From Phoronis australis (taxonomy: Eukaryota; Phoronida; Phoronidae): DNA of 64,000 nt. Where the stretch lies: positions 98,052 to 162,051 of the forward strand of contig NMRA01000021.1 in assembly GCA_002633005.1 (NCBI GenBank). Reading direction: 5' to 3'. This document shows positions 23,272-33,736 of the stretch, piece by piece; positions within the stretch are counted from its first letter, which is position 1; each line of letters opens with the position of its first letter. Both the position numbers and the translations under genes were made by a program. The notes beneath the pieces are model-generated. The model was given only the letters and a program-made list of their open reading frames with translations. It ran no database searches and was not told where the DNA came from.

Positions 23272-24069
23272 CTGAATTTAATATATGATAAATTATTACA
23301 CAGATTCTGAAGTGTATTGTTAAAATAAATAATCATTCTTTGCATTACATTGTTAGACAATTTGGCAAACACTTAGGAGGTAAAACTGTACATTAATATT
23401 ACAAGTAAGTTGAAAGTGGGGGTAACTTCAGTATTGGGCCTGCATCAACTGAAATATGATCATTCAAGTCTACCGAAAGTCCCATTACCTGTAGCGCTTT
23501 GTGCTGACTTTTACCTGAAGGTAATGTTGCATCTTCATTGACTTCGACTAAGCTAAAATTACTGGCAGACTGACAGAACATTAACTTCAAGTTATAAATT
23601 CAAGAATTTGGTTTTCATGTTTCGACTGCAATAAGGAAGATTAATGAAATGGAATAGCAACGCCACTTGATGAGATAAAATGAAGAAGGGCAATTTTTAG
23701 CGAATAGATGTGTGGACACCGTTGTTATAAGAGCACCAAGGTGACATGCATTAGTGCTGCAGACGCTTGGTTTTTATCATTAAAAGCAAAAGCAGGATCT
23801 ACCTATAGTGTACACAACACACTTTACTCACCAGGCTCTTACTCCACCTGCTTAAAACGAAAAAAATAGCAATTTGGAAAATCAGTTTTTTGGTTTTCTC
23901 TGTATTTTTGTTGCATTATGTGCAGATGTCACACTCCGGCTTCATGCATTTAACTCTTCTGTTTGCATTCTTGGCATAGAATGTGTTATAAATTTTTTTT
24001 CAAAGCCACCTTCCAGAAGACAATGACTTTATATGTCAATTTGTTCAGGTATTTCTTCTTCAGTTTTTT

Positions 24070-24640
24070 GAAGATGTCGTAGTAGCAATCAAAGACAGAA
24101 TGCGCAAACAGAGTGAAGAAATGGTGAAGGAGTTTACAGATGATGACAACTACACTCTGGCCTACATTGCTGGGTACTTGTTGAGAGTTGCTCCCAATAA
24201 GTCGCCAAAACACTGAGCTAGTGAAATGAAAATCCTCTGTTAATCGTGGGAATGTCACCGTGACAATGTGGATAAAATTTGCTTGTGGATATCCAAAGTG
24301 TCTCGTGGAAATCTGAAGGTTCCGTCACCAGACTTTTTGTCGCTCATTCAACATTATGAATCTGTTGTGAGGAAAACTGTTGACATTTGCCAACTGAGCA
24401 GGACGTCAATGGACAAGCATAGACTGACTGAAAACATTTTGTGCGACCATGCCGTAAAAAGTATATGGGAGAATACTGGCTAGCCAGTTGTTTTGAATGA
24501 AATACTGGTCAAGATATTTTTGACAGTTAGAGGATTTGCCGTTACAAAACTTTTAAAGAAAGGGACAAAACGTCTGTCAGAGTCGGAAGGTGGACAGTCA
24601 TTTAGAAAATCACTGAAGCAACTGTGTAACAACTAGGACT
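24070..24640 (+). pseudogene. Remnant of a transposase C-terminal region
   Basis: On the plus strand the segments FEDVVVAIKDRMRKQSEEM, TLAYIAGYLLR and, after stops and shifts, KICLWISKVSRGNLKVPS resemble the C-terminal part of P-element/THAP9-type and related transposases (a YIAGY-x-x-R stretch, then a Cys-poor remnant, then GxLxVPS). Stops at about 24211 and 24481 break it. It is the only plus-strand transposase piece between 16 and 46 kb. The family is uncertain. Confidence 0.4.
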
Positions 24641-25639
24641 ATAACATTACTCCCAGGTAACAATAAAAATGCACGTGATTGACTTACAAGTGACAAAGAC
24701 ACTTAATCTGTGAGTACGACAGAGGTTACTGGTATATTTCTTTCAGACATGGCCAAATACTTTAGCTGTTTATTTACTTTTGTATCCTATGAAAACTGTT
24801 CAAGTGTAAGTAATAAATTAATATAAAACATTGTTTTGCAGTTTTTTTAATTATGAAACAAAAGGTTGTGATGTCATGATTGGTTTGCGCTCCTTAGAAT
24901 CTCGTTGCTGTAAATTTTGCAACATATATTACAAGTGATGAACATTCATAACACCACATACTTTGTCGTCTCATTCACTATATTTAAAGTAGCGACGTGC
25001 TCCACTTGTACTCAGGCGTTGCAGTTGAACACTAATGAATGCGCTCATGCTTGAACTCTTCGGCTATAATGCTACCAACTTTGGGTTCTATTAATATCAG
25101 CACTCACAAAACCGGATTTTATTAAAACGACTATTTCATACAAATTCCACTGGACACTGAACGAAATAGAAACGTCAAAAACATCTGAACCTGACACTCA
25201 TTTACTGAAGTTATGTAGTTGGTTCGACTATGCAGAACCCTTTTTAAACAAAAAGTCTAATTAAGATATTCACTTGTCCAATGATATATCCCCAACACAA
25301 ACCAACGTCTTCCTTTAGTCACCTGGCTTTTGTCACACTGAAGCACAAGTCGATATTGGGTTGAAAATTAAACAATAACTGTGCTGCATATACGATAAAA
25401 AATCAGAAGAATTGGAATAGAGAATAATTCAATTTTATTATCTGACATGTGGCGGGTTTGAAAGACTAACAATTCTACATTATACTTTATCAGCAAGCTG
25501 CTTTACAACAACACAAATATATACTCTACATAAATATCATAATCAACACCAGAGTAACCACTGACAGCTTCTTCTACATTCTTAGTGTTCATTATGGTGG
25601 TGAACTGCAATGTTTATCTGACTTCACAGCCCTAGATCC
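24641..25639. other. AT-rich flank, nothing recognised
   Basis: No gene is seen between the plus-strand transposase remnant and the end of the P-type transposase. One end of the P-type element should lie here, but I could not find a terminal inverted repeat. Confidence 0.45.
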
Positions 25640-28600
25640 TCACACTTCATGTCTTCTTGGAAGTGGAGTGTTGTCTATTTGCCTAACATCAGCTCTATTA
25701 CCAATATTCCCACGAATACTATCCACAGCCAAGCTTCCAGCAGTGCGCAACTGAATCATTGCTGCACAGTGGGATTGTCATTGGCACCACCCTTGTGTCT
25801 ATAATGACCAAAATGTTGTTCTAAAGTGTCCTGGTTAAAAGAAGAAGTTAAGACAAATGGTGCACCCTGTTCTAACAGAAACACCATCAATTCAACCACT
25901 GACCTCACAGTTATTTCAATACCAGTCAATGTCTGGTGGCTCAACAACATTTTTGCCTTGGCTGCTTTACCAAAGCCAGCTCTGTTATTCACTGCATCAG
26001 TCCAGTTGTGGAAAAAACCCGAGACATTCATCCAATAACCAGTTCAGTCGCTCATCATTAACACTTTTATATGCCTCCAAATCTGAGTTCTTAGCCCTAA
26101 CACCTTCCTTTAAATTTTTAGTATTTAACAAGTCAAACATTTTATTAATAATTCGAATAAACTGGACAGTTCCTGCTACTTCATTTCCATAATAGAATTC
26201 TAAAGCATTGCTACTGTACTGCTCATTAACTGTGCAGCAAGATTAACTTTCATACATGAAAATGGCACCTGCNTTGTCATTGGCACCACCCTTGTGTCTA
26301 TAATGACCAAAATGTTGTTCTAAAGTGTCCTGGTTAAAAGAAGAAGTTAAGACAAATGGTGCACCCTGTTCTAACAGAAACACCATCAATTCAACCACTG
26401 ACCTCACAGTTATTTCAATACCAGTCAATGTCTGGTGGCTCAACAACATTTTTGCCTTGGCTGCTTTACCAAAGCCAGCTCTGTTATTCACTGCATCAGT
26501 CCAGTTGTGGAAAAAACCGAGACATTCATCCAATAACCAGTTCAGTCGCTCATCATTAACACTTTTATATGCCTCCAAATCTGAGTTCTTAGCCCTAACA
26601 CCTTCCTTTAAATTTTTAGTATTTAACAAGTCAAACATTTTATTAACAATTCGAATAAACTGGACAGTTCCTGCTACTTCATTTCCATAATAGAATTCTA
26701 AAGCATTGCTACTGTACTGCTCATTAACTGTGCAGCAAGATTAACTTTCATATATGAAAATGGCACCTGCTGAGCTTTGGACATAAGGAATATAAGTTAT
26801 TTTCACAGTGCTGCTCATACAGCCGAGTTATGTGCTGCCATAGCATATCTTGTCCATTCCACAAAAATCTCGAGTACATGTGCTCCAGAGTTACTAAAGC
26901 AATTGCGGGTCGTTTTCAACAGATGTGGGGATCAGAAATAAAATACAGTTACAGTTTACAAATAGAGATGGGATTTGCACATCGGTACACTAGACGTTCT
27001 AAATTTTCATCATTACCAATTCTATGCAAATTGAAAAACTTTCTATTGGGTGATGCCCCATCACAAGTGATAAATATCACACGCAGATTGAGATCAATCT
27101 CAAGAACTTCAATACATTTCCAAATGACAAGATACAAGAAGTAACTAGTAATGCCATCAGTTGCATAATTAGCTAAAGGGAACTTGAGACTAGATGTTGC
27201 ACCCCTCACCATTATTACCAATACATACTTAGCAACAGTTGAACCTTGATTGTGTAAAACATCTCTTAAATTTTGTAGCTGCTCAGCTACGCTCTCCAAC
27301 TCCACATAACCTATCGGTTCACCTGTGTGCTTATTATACACTAATTCGTCCTTAACCAGGACTTCGTCCTGCAGTAAGCCCACGAATTTCTTGTGCCCAA
27401 CAGTATAGCACCCTTCCTTTTCACAAACTTGCCTTAGTTGACTCAACACATCATGCTGAACACCACACTTTGAGACTTGAAAATGGCTATAATCATATAA
27501 AGTCCTAGAGCTAGGTAAATTGATGAAACCACTGTCTCTCATGGCCTCATAAGCTTTACTAGACTTGGACTTCAAGTATAAACACCACCTAATCACCATT
27601 GGATGCCATTTCATCCCCTTACTACTCTGACTATTGTTAAATTTCAGTTGTTGCTCCCAGAACAGACGCTGGTAGCTATCGCTTGGGAAACTGCTTTGCA
27701 CCTCTGTCTCAAAACTGTGCAATTTTCGAGAGTGAAAAACTATCAGAGTCTGAAAGACGCTGACCGTGCACATCTATTAGATCTCCCAACTGCTTGCTCA
27801 GAACCTTAACCCGATTGCCTAACGGTTTCTAGTTCTTTTTATTTTCAATAAGTTTGAGACGCAGTTCCGTAACGCTCATTGCACTTTCCCTCTTTCGGCT
27901 GTTAATTAGACTTTTGGGCTGAGATTAAACACGAGCCCGTGACAACATTTTCCTCAGGGTACCGCCGTACACTTTGCACTTCCTGCACTGTAGACCTGTT
28001 GCGGCAACTAAATCGCAATCTGTATGCCGAATTGTAGCTTTGTCACCATACATCTCTCTGTACGCTTGTATAGGGTTACAAGCTTGACTACTCAGTCCAG
28101 CACCAATAGGAACCAGGGTCTGAAAGTCTTCACGACAGTTGCCCACACACAAATTCCACTGGCTTAATTTTGATAAAAGTTGCAAGATACTGTGACTTGT
28201 GGAGAAATGTAGGGGCAAACCCAGCCAAAAGTCACTTCTTCCAGGTAGCGGTTTGCCATGGATGTTGACAACACCAAAAAAATTGTTATCAATTATCACT
28301 GAAACCTTTACCATAGGGTTGTGGGACTGGTACATGGCAAGAAATTGAATATGGCCATACTTGCTGTTGCACACAAAGTCACCTGGAAGCTCAATTTTGC
28401 TGATCACTTTTCTCAACCGCTCATACACCGTGTTGTAGTACATCAAGTCAGTATCTGTTTCATTGTCAACTTTTGTAGGCCCACTTGGAAGCATTAAATA
28501 GAACTCATTCGCATAGTGTCATTCGAAATCTGGTTTTTCATTTGTAACTTGATGTATTGCATTATACCCCTCACCATGAAAGTTTGGTATTTCCCAAAAG

Positions 28601-28752
28601 GATGAGTCAGGGACACTCTCAACTTGCGTCTGAACAGGGCCACTCTCAATTTGAGTCTCAGCATAGCCATGTTCTTCATGATGTACTTTCCCTTTACGTC
28701 TCTTCTTTCTTGGCCCCATGCCATGTTTTTACCTCTTCGGTGGCTGAGGCAT
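25640..28752 (-). pseudogene. P-element-type (THAP9-like) transposase pseudogene
   Basis: ATG at 28752 starts MPQPPKR, interrupted by TAA at codon 8, then a basic stretch (GPRKKRRKGK), a TGA at 28519-28521 and the frame 27925-28494. That first part is the module shared with the DUF7869-type gene (SSFWEIPNF, TDTDLMYYNTVYERL, SDFWLGLP, REDFQTLVPIGAGLSS, CRKCKVYGGTLRKMLSR), in the place where other P-type proteins have a THAP finger. The catalytic half (26949-27773) has GMKWHPMVIRWCL, LPSSRTLYDYSHF, LVYNKHTGEPIGYVELES and TCDGASPNRKFF, then SDPPHLLKT across a shift. The C-terminal part has NWTDAVNNRAGF and FNQDTLEQHFGHYRHKGG, ending near TGA at 25640. A 498-bp stretch of the C-terminal part is duplicated around a single N at 26273. 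Several stops and shifts mean it is dead. Confidence 0.8.
25775..26771 (-). repeat. 498-bp direct duplication at a single N
   Basis: 25775-26272 and 26274-26771 are almost identical and are joined by one N at 26273. Both contain the FNQDTLEQHFG segment of the P-type transposase. One copy has an extra C in an A/C run that shifts the frame. An N exactly at the joint suggests an assembly join. Confidence 0.85.
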
Positions 28753-28904
28753 AACGTCCAAACTAGAAAGGTAAGGAAATAATAATGTAAAACGGATATA
28801 AAATGCATTTTTATCCACCTTCTTTTTACACTTCAAACTCAAATTTAAGTATTCCGAAGTGGTTCTCATTCATTCCCTTACATTCATTCACTCGATATTA
28901 CGAC

Positions 28905-29030
28905 CAAGCTCTGGAGTAGGAGACACTTTTGTGCAATTCGCAGTTGTTTGCCAGTAAGGCCAGGATTCAAACCCCGGTCTACCGTATGGGAGCTCAAACC
29001 ACTGAGCCACACTGTGTCCCCCATGTCTGA
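28905..29030 (-). repeat. tRNA-derived SINE
   Basis: On the minus strand, TGGCTCAGTGG (28999-29009) matches the pol III A-box consensus, and GGTTTGAATCC (28963-28973) matches the B box with one C to T change. They sit in a tRNA-like arrangement, followed by a non-tRNA tail (GTGTCTCCTACTC, GAGCTTGG). The tail recurs at 305-405. I found no intact cloverleaf, so this is not a functional tRNA gene. Confidence 0.7.
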
Positions 29031-30480
29031 GCAAAAGCTTAAACTCAAAGCTGCAAGAAACCACTTCCATTAAAAAAGTTCTACCAGTACGAAAAAATAC
29101 ACAAATGATGAATGAAAGACTGTACGTCAAGAGTTCATTGTTAGTCACAGTGGGAGACTGATATGAAAACCATGTATGTAATCGATACAGAAATCGGGTA
29201 GGTGATAAAAGCGCGCTGTGAGCAAGAGGTCGAAACAGTGAATATGTCAAACTACCCGAATTAAAAAAAATTGGAGGATTTATCTCTTTTCATAACTTGC
29301 TGCGCTCTTGAACAGAGGTGAGAGGAGACACTCAGCATTCGTTCTTAACGGTCTATGCAGACGGGCAACTCTCTCAGGACTAAAGCTACATTTTCCCTGG
29401 CATCTTTCTATCATATGTACACATTGTTGTTGCAATGTTATGGCGAGTCAAATAAGTAGTAACCAAATTTCCAAGTGGTTTTGTTAAGTTCAAGGTGGTT
29501 CTTCTAAACCTTTTTTCTCACTACACGGCATATATTGCGTATTTGAAGTTCCCCCGAGAATGAAGATAATGTATTTTGTTAGACATATGTGAAATAATAT
29601 TGTAAAAATGACAAATTTTTGTGAATAAGGTATGAGACATCCTTAACCTCCAAGGAGCTGCCACACAACATTCCCAATAATGAAATCAAATTCTACAAGC
29701 CTTCTACTTTCAGAAAATATATACTTTTACTGACTGGTAAAAATGAAAGTTTTCTACATATTTTCAAAAATGCACAGACTTGTCAGAGTTCTACATGACT
29801 TTAATACCCAACACAATGTTCAAAGAAGCAATGCCATGTCAATACACAGGTTATTGTTAAAAACTGGTCTAAATTATTCTCTTACTAAAGTACTAAATAA
29901 CACTCCATATGAACACATTTTTTACCATATTACCTTGAAACCAAGGACTCCCAGCATGAAACCCAACACAGCCGTAAGGAAGATCAAGCAACCCCAAGGG
30001 CTTATTCGCAAAATGCGATTTCCATTTTTAGTTACTTAACCCGCCAAACGCCACCTCAGTTTACAGCATTACTGTTCTCACACTAGCAAAACCATGACAA
30101 ATGTGACAACTAGCAGTGACAAAAAATGCGAGTTTTGCTCCCCTGAAAATTTTTTGAGAATTTAAGTATTGTTCAGAGCATTCTAGAGACACTGAAAAAT
30201 ATTGGTTTGGGCAGTCACCTGATGTGTCAGACCAGTTGCTTAGATAAAGAAGCTCGCTCTTCACACTAAAAAATTTCAAAGAGGCCTCTTTTAAAACCTC
30301 TTTGAAAAATCGAAAGGCATCAATATAATAGAGAACACTCAAAAACGGTACGTTTTGTTCAAAATGAAAAAATCAAGTGTTTTCATGATATTTTTAAACA
30401 AATCGGAGGCAAAAACAAGCAAGTTGAAGGAACCTGTTAATCAGGTCTAGGAGAACACTGGCAAGTATGATTAGGGTGAA
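29031..30480. other. Non-coding flank with a dispersed repeat
   Basis: About 29640-29810 is similar to about 85-260 (TTCTACTTTCAGAAAA, then ATACTTTTA, then CACAGACTTGTC). Short open frames here (29743-30039 plus, 30061-30342 minus) carry no motif I recognise. Confidence 0.45.
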
Positions 30481-30561
30481 TAACCTGGACCACTACCAAT
30501 AACAGCTAGTGACGTGTATTTCAAACTGGTGCCCACTTGTATTGTAACCTATTACACAAAA

Positions 30562-30900
30562 TCACGAATCTCTATAGAGTCTCGCTTCACAGCAAGCGCA
30601 ACCGAACTTTGTTTCTTTTCTCGTGTTCTGTTCGCTAAATTTTGCACAATGTTCACACCTTCCTTTGCAAGTAAATGTGCCAGATGTTATTATGTTTACA
30701 CTTTCATGTCCCTCTTCTTCCAACATTGGCAATTTGTAGCGAACGTTTGACTTTCTGCCTGGGCGTTTTCTGCTACAAAAAGTTTCCATCAACTTCTTCG
30801 CTAACAACAGGAGAAACTCTTTTTGAGTCGACATCTTGGCAGTAGTCTCTCTATACATAATAGAGGAATTTACACGCACTGGGTCTACCGCGAGCGACAA
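30562..30900 (-). pseudogene. piggyBac-like C-terminal zinc-binding tail
   Basis: The minus-strand segment TQKEFLLLLAKKLMETF, then CSRKRPGRKS, then GRCEHCAKFSEQ and RKETKFGCACCEARL resembles the end of PGBD4-like piggyBac transposases, where an Arg/Pro-rich linker precedes a C-x2-C...C-x2-C finger. The frame stops at 30562. The catalytic part is absent: at about 30900 the sequence passes directly into the non-LTR element. Confidence 0.5.
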
Positions 30901-30904
30901 AAAA

Positions 30905-32324
30905 GGCGAAGCTGTTTTTCTTACACTTAGAAAGTGTTCGCCTGATCTCAGATGGCGTTATTTCAGCAAGCATTTGGTGGTCATCTACGCGTTCTTGCGT
31001 AATTGTGTTAAGGGTATTGAACAGATGTGCTTTTCGGACCATTGCACAGTCTACGAGGCGTTTTGTCATATTGCAGAAGATCGGGTCTTCGTACATCCTG
31101 TGGGTTCTCAAGAGTTTTGGCAAACACTTTGGCCTTGTCTGAGTTAGAGGAGGCAGTTTTGTTGTCATGAATCAATGGTTTTGCACTCTGGTGGTTGCGA
31201 TTGCCCGTGCCTGTAATCCTCTTAAAGGCCTGCCAAAAGCCTTTGCCCCTTTCCTCATTAAGAGACTCACATCATTGCATGAACGATTGCCTTTTCTCCT
31301 GCTTGACGGCGTTCTCGACGCGTCTTTTCAGTACATTGTAGATGTTCCGGTACATCGGGTTGTCGGGGTAGACCTGGGTCTTGCGCCTGATTTTGCGTTT
31401 GAGCCGGATAAGCATCAGTGTGTCTGCTGAGCATCGCCATGTGAATGGGCGTATCTTCACAGTGGTACAGTTTTTATCCAATGCGTTGTTTATAGCATTG
31501 CTTAACGCTTGAGAGGTGTGATCAATATCGTCTGGAGTGCGGAGTGGGCTCTCCGTACTATTTATGTTGGTCTCCACATCCCACTGAAATTGTTGCCAGT
31601 TGGTTTTCTTAAATGAGCGCTTGTAAGCTTGTGGGAGGGAGTCTAGCCGGCCTCTGGCGTTATCTGATTTCAGGTGTACCAGTAGGTGGTCACTCATTAG
31701 GTCGCCCCTAACCTCGCATTCATGCACTGAGCTGAGTAGAGATCGGGTAATGAATAAGAAGTCCAAGACTTCGCGGTGCTGGATCTGGCGGCGTGCGCCA
31801 GTCCACTGCTGGTAAGTGGGCTCACCAGTGTCGTTGACTAGGTACAGATCTGAGTCTTCAACGGCTTCGAAAAGTATCTCGCCTTCTATGTCAGTTTTTC
31901 TGTTTCCGAAGAACAGATGCTTGGAGTTGAAATCGCCCATAAATATGCATTGTCTATAAGAGTTCGTGAAGTGCCTGAATAGGTACTTGTCTCCTGTACT
32001 CCCCGGAGGGTTGTAGATGGACACGATTGTTGTGGTTTTGCTTTTGATGCGGCATTCAACCGCCACTACTTCCGCTGAGAGCATATTTGTGTCAGTGGGA
32101 GTGAAATCAACTCCTTGCCTGACAAGGATGCCCACCCCGCCGCCCGAGCGGTCGGAGCGATCTCTCCGTATAATGCTGTAGCCAGGTATTGTGAATTTGA
32201 TTTTGTCGGACAGCCAGGTTTCGTTCATGGATACTACGTCTGCTTTTTCGTCGGCAAGATACTCTATTAGAATTTGCCGTTTACCTCTCGCCCCATTGAG
32301 GTTAATGTGTAGTAGACTAGCCAT
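30905..32324 (-). pseudogene. Non-LTR retrotransposon ORF2, endonuclease only
   Basis: Starting at ATG 32324, residues 1-220 form an apurinic-like endonuclease (EEP fold). Landmarks: LLHINLNGARGKR, NETWLSD (catalytic Glu), the RSGGGVGILVRQG loop, SIYNPPGS, FMGDFNSKH and LMSDHLLVHL (catalytic Asp-His). A linker follows to the stop at 31272 and continues in another frame (PIFCNMTKRLVD, EITPSEIRRTLSKCKKNS) to about 30905, where the N-terminal edge of a reverse transcriptase would start. None follows. Loss of the 3' part is unusual because non-LTR copies usually lose the 5' end. It resembles the jockey/CR1-type group. Confidence 0.8.
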
Positions 32325-32477
32325 GTCGGAAACACGTGGTGTCTCTTTTGGTACTGTCTAAATTTCACTGTCTGGTTATCAGCTGGAGGACCTGTGAGCG
32401 GTTCAGATCTGTCTTATAATTTGTGTTGACTGAGTCAACGATCAGCTGGCTGACTTCTTCTTTTCCGAAGTCGAGCC

Positions 32478-33445
32478 CTAATTTGTTGCCATTATGCCCA
32501 CTGCCAGCTCGGTGAGTGTCATCGCCAGTCTGAGGACCTCAAGGTTGTTTGACGGGCCCTTTGCGGCCTGAGCGTATGACAGCGGCTTTGTTTTAGTTGC
32601 TGTCTTGTATTCAGTATAGTGTTTGCATGACCTGTGGTTCGCTGGGTGGGGGCCACCGCAGTTAGCACAGGTCGGTGCTTCCTCACGTTTGTCGCACTCT
32701 GATGATTTGTGGTTATTACCACAGTGATTGCATTTGTCCACTTCGAACTGAATTGGCTGTATTCACGACACTTGTAGCATTGAAGGACTGTTTCTGTCCT
32801 ATATTTCTCAGACTTGTGCCTCATCAGTCCTATGAAGGCACCATCTTTGATGATACTGTCTGTCATATGTGTCTCTGTCAGGACAGGAGACTTTAACTTT
32901 GCGGGTCGGCTGGGCCAGCTTTCTCGATATCAGCCGTTTGGCTGTAAAGCCGTTGTCAAGGGCTTTTTCTATTTCGCTGTCTGTCAGCTTGTTCGAGACG
33001 TTAAAGAGCACAAGCGTGAGGTCACGCGAGTCGCTCTTGCGATCAATAGGGTTGCGGAATGTGCAACCCTCAAATTGCTGCAATGTGTGTCCCTTTGCTA
33101 GGAGGGACGTACAGGACTTGTGGTCCTCGGTGAAAACCAGCAGGTGACCACGCTTACCGAAGATCACCTTTTTGACTTTGAAGCCCGCTAAGGCTTTCTG
33201 CATGGCAATGCCGTTCCCGCGGAGGGCCGCAGGTGTGGGCATCACCACGACTGGAGCTTTGGAGTTGCCTCCTGGGTGGTTGTTCTCTGTTTTCTCGGTC
33301 TTGCGTTTCTTAGGAGTGACCAGTGTCCACTACGATGTTTTGTCCCAGTCTTGGTCGGGGATTGCGTTTGTCCCTTCAATCTCTTTGATGGTGGCTGCGA
33401 GGCAGTCATCCATCGCCCTGCTAGAATGAATATGTACATTAACAT
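32478..33445 (-). pseudogene. Non-LTR retrotransposon ORF1 (gag-like)
   Basis: Upstream of the endonuclease ORF on the same strand, frames at 33242-33445, 32808-33248 and 32478-32741 together form one ORF1 broken by shifts. It has a basic N-terminus, a region with KVKKVIFGKRGHLLVF and LVLFNVSNKLTDSEI, and then CCHC-like knuckles (CNHCGNNHKSSEC, CANCGGPHPANHRSC). This layout is typical of ORF1 in jockey-like elements, where it binds RNA. At least two frameshifts make it inactive. Confidence 0.7.
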
Positions 33446-33485
33446 TATAAGTCATCTAAATAACCTGTGTGTGACGAACAAAATA

Positions 33486-33736
33486 CCTTAACATGCAACA
33501 AACATTTTGCAACCAACAGCAAAATTCAAAGATAATAACAAAATTATAGTATTGAAATCTACATATAGGTTAGATATTTGATTATCTAAAGTAAAAACTA
33601 TGGCTAACAAAATACCTTAACATGCAGCAAATGCAATGAATAGAATTCAAAGCTCGTAACGATGATATAAAAATCTAAATATAGATTAGATATTTGATTA
33701 TCTAAAATAAAATCTATGACCAACAAAATACCTTTA
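33486..33736. repeat. About 116-129-bp tandem repeat interrupted by piggyBac
   Basis: CCTTAACATGCA(A/G)CAAA starts units at 33486 and 33615. A third begins at 33731 as CCTTTA and is broken, and its continuation (TTAACATGCAACAAATGC) resumes at 36218. Units share TTAGATATTTGATTATCTAAA. They lie just upstream of the non-LTR ORF1 and could be its 5' promoter monomers. Confidence 0.75.
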
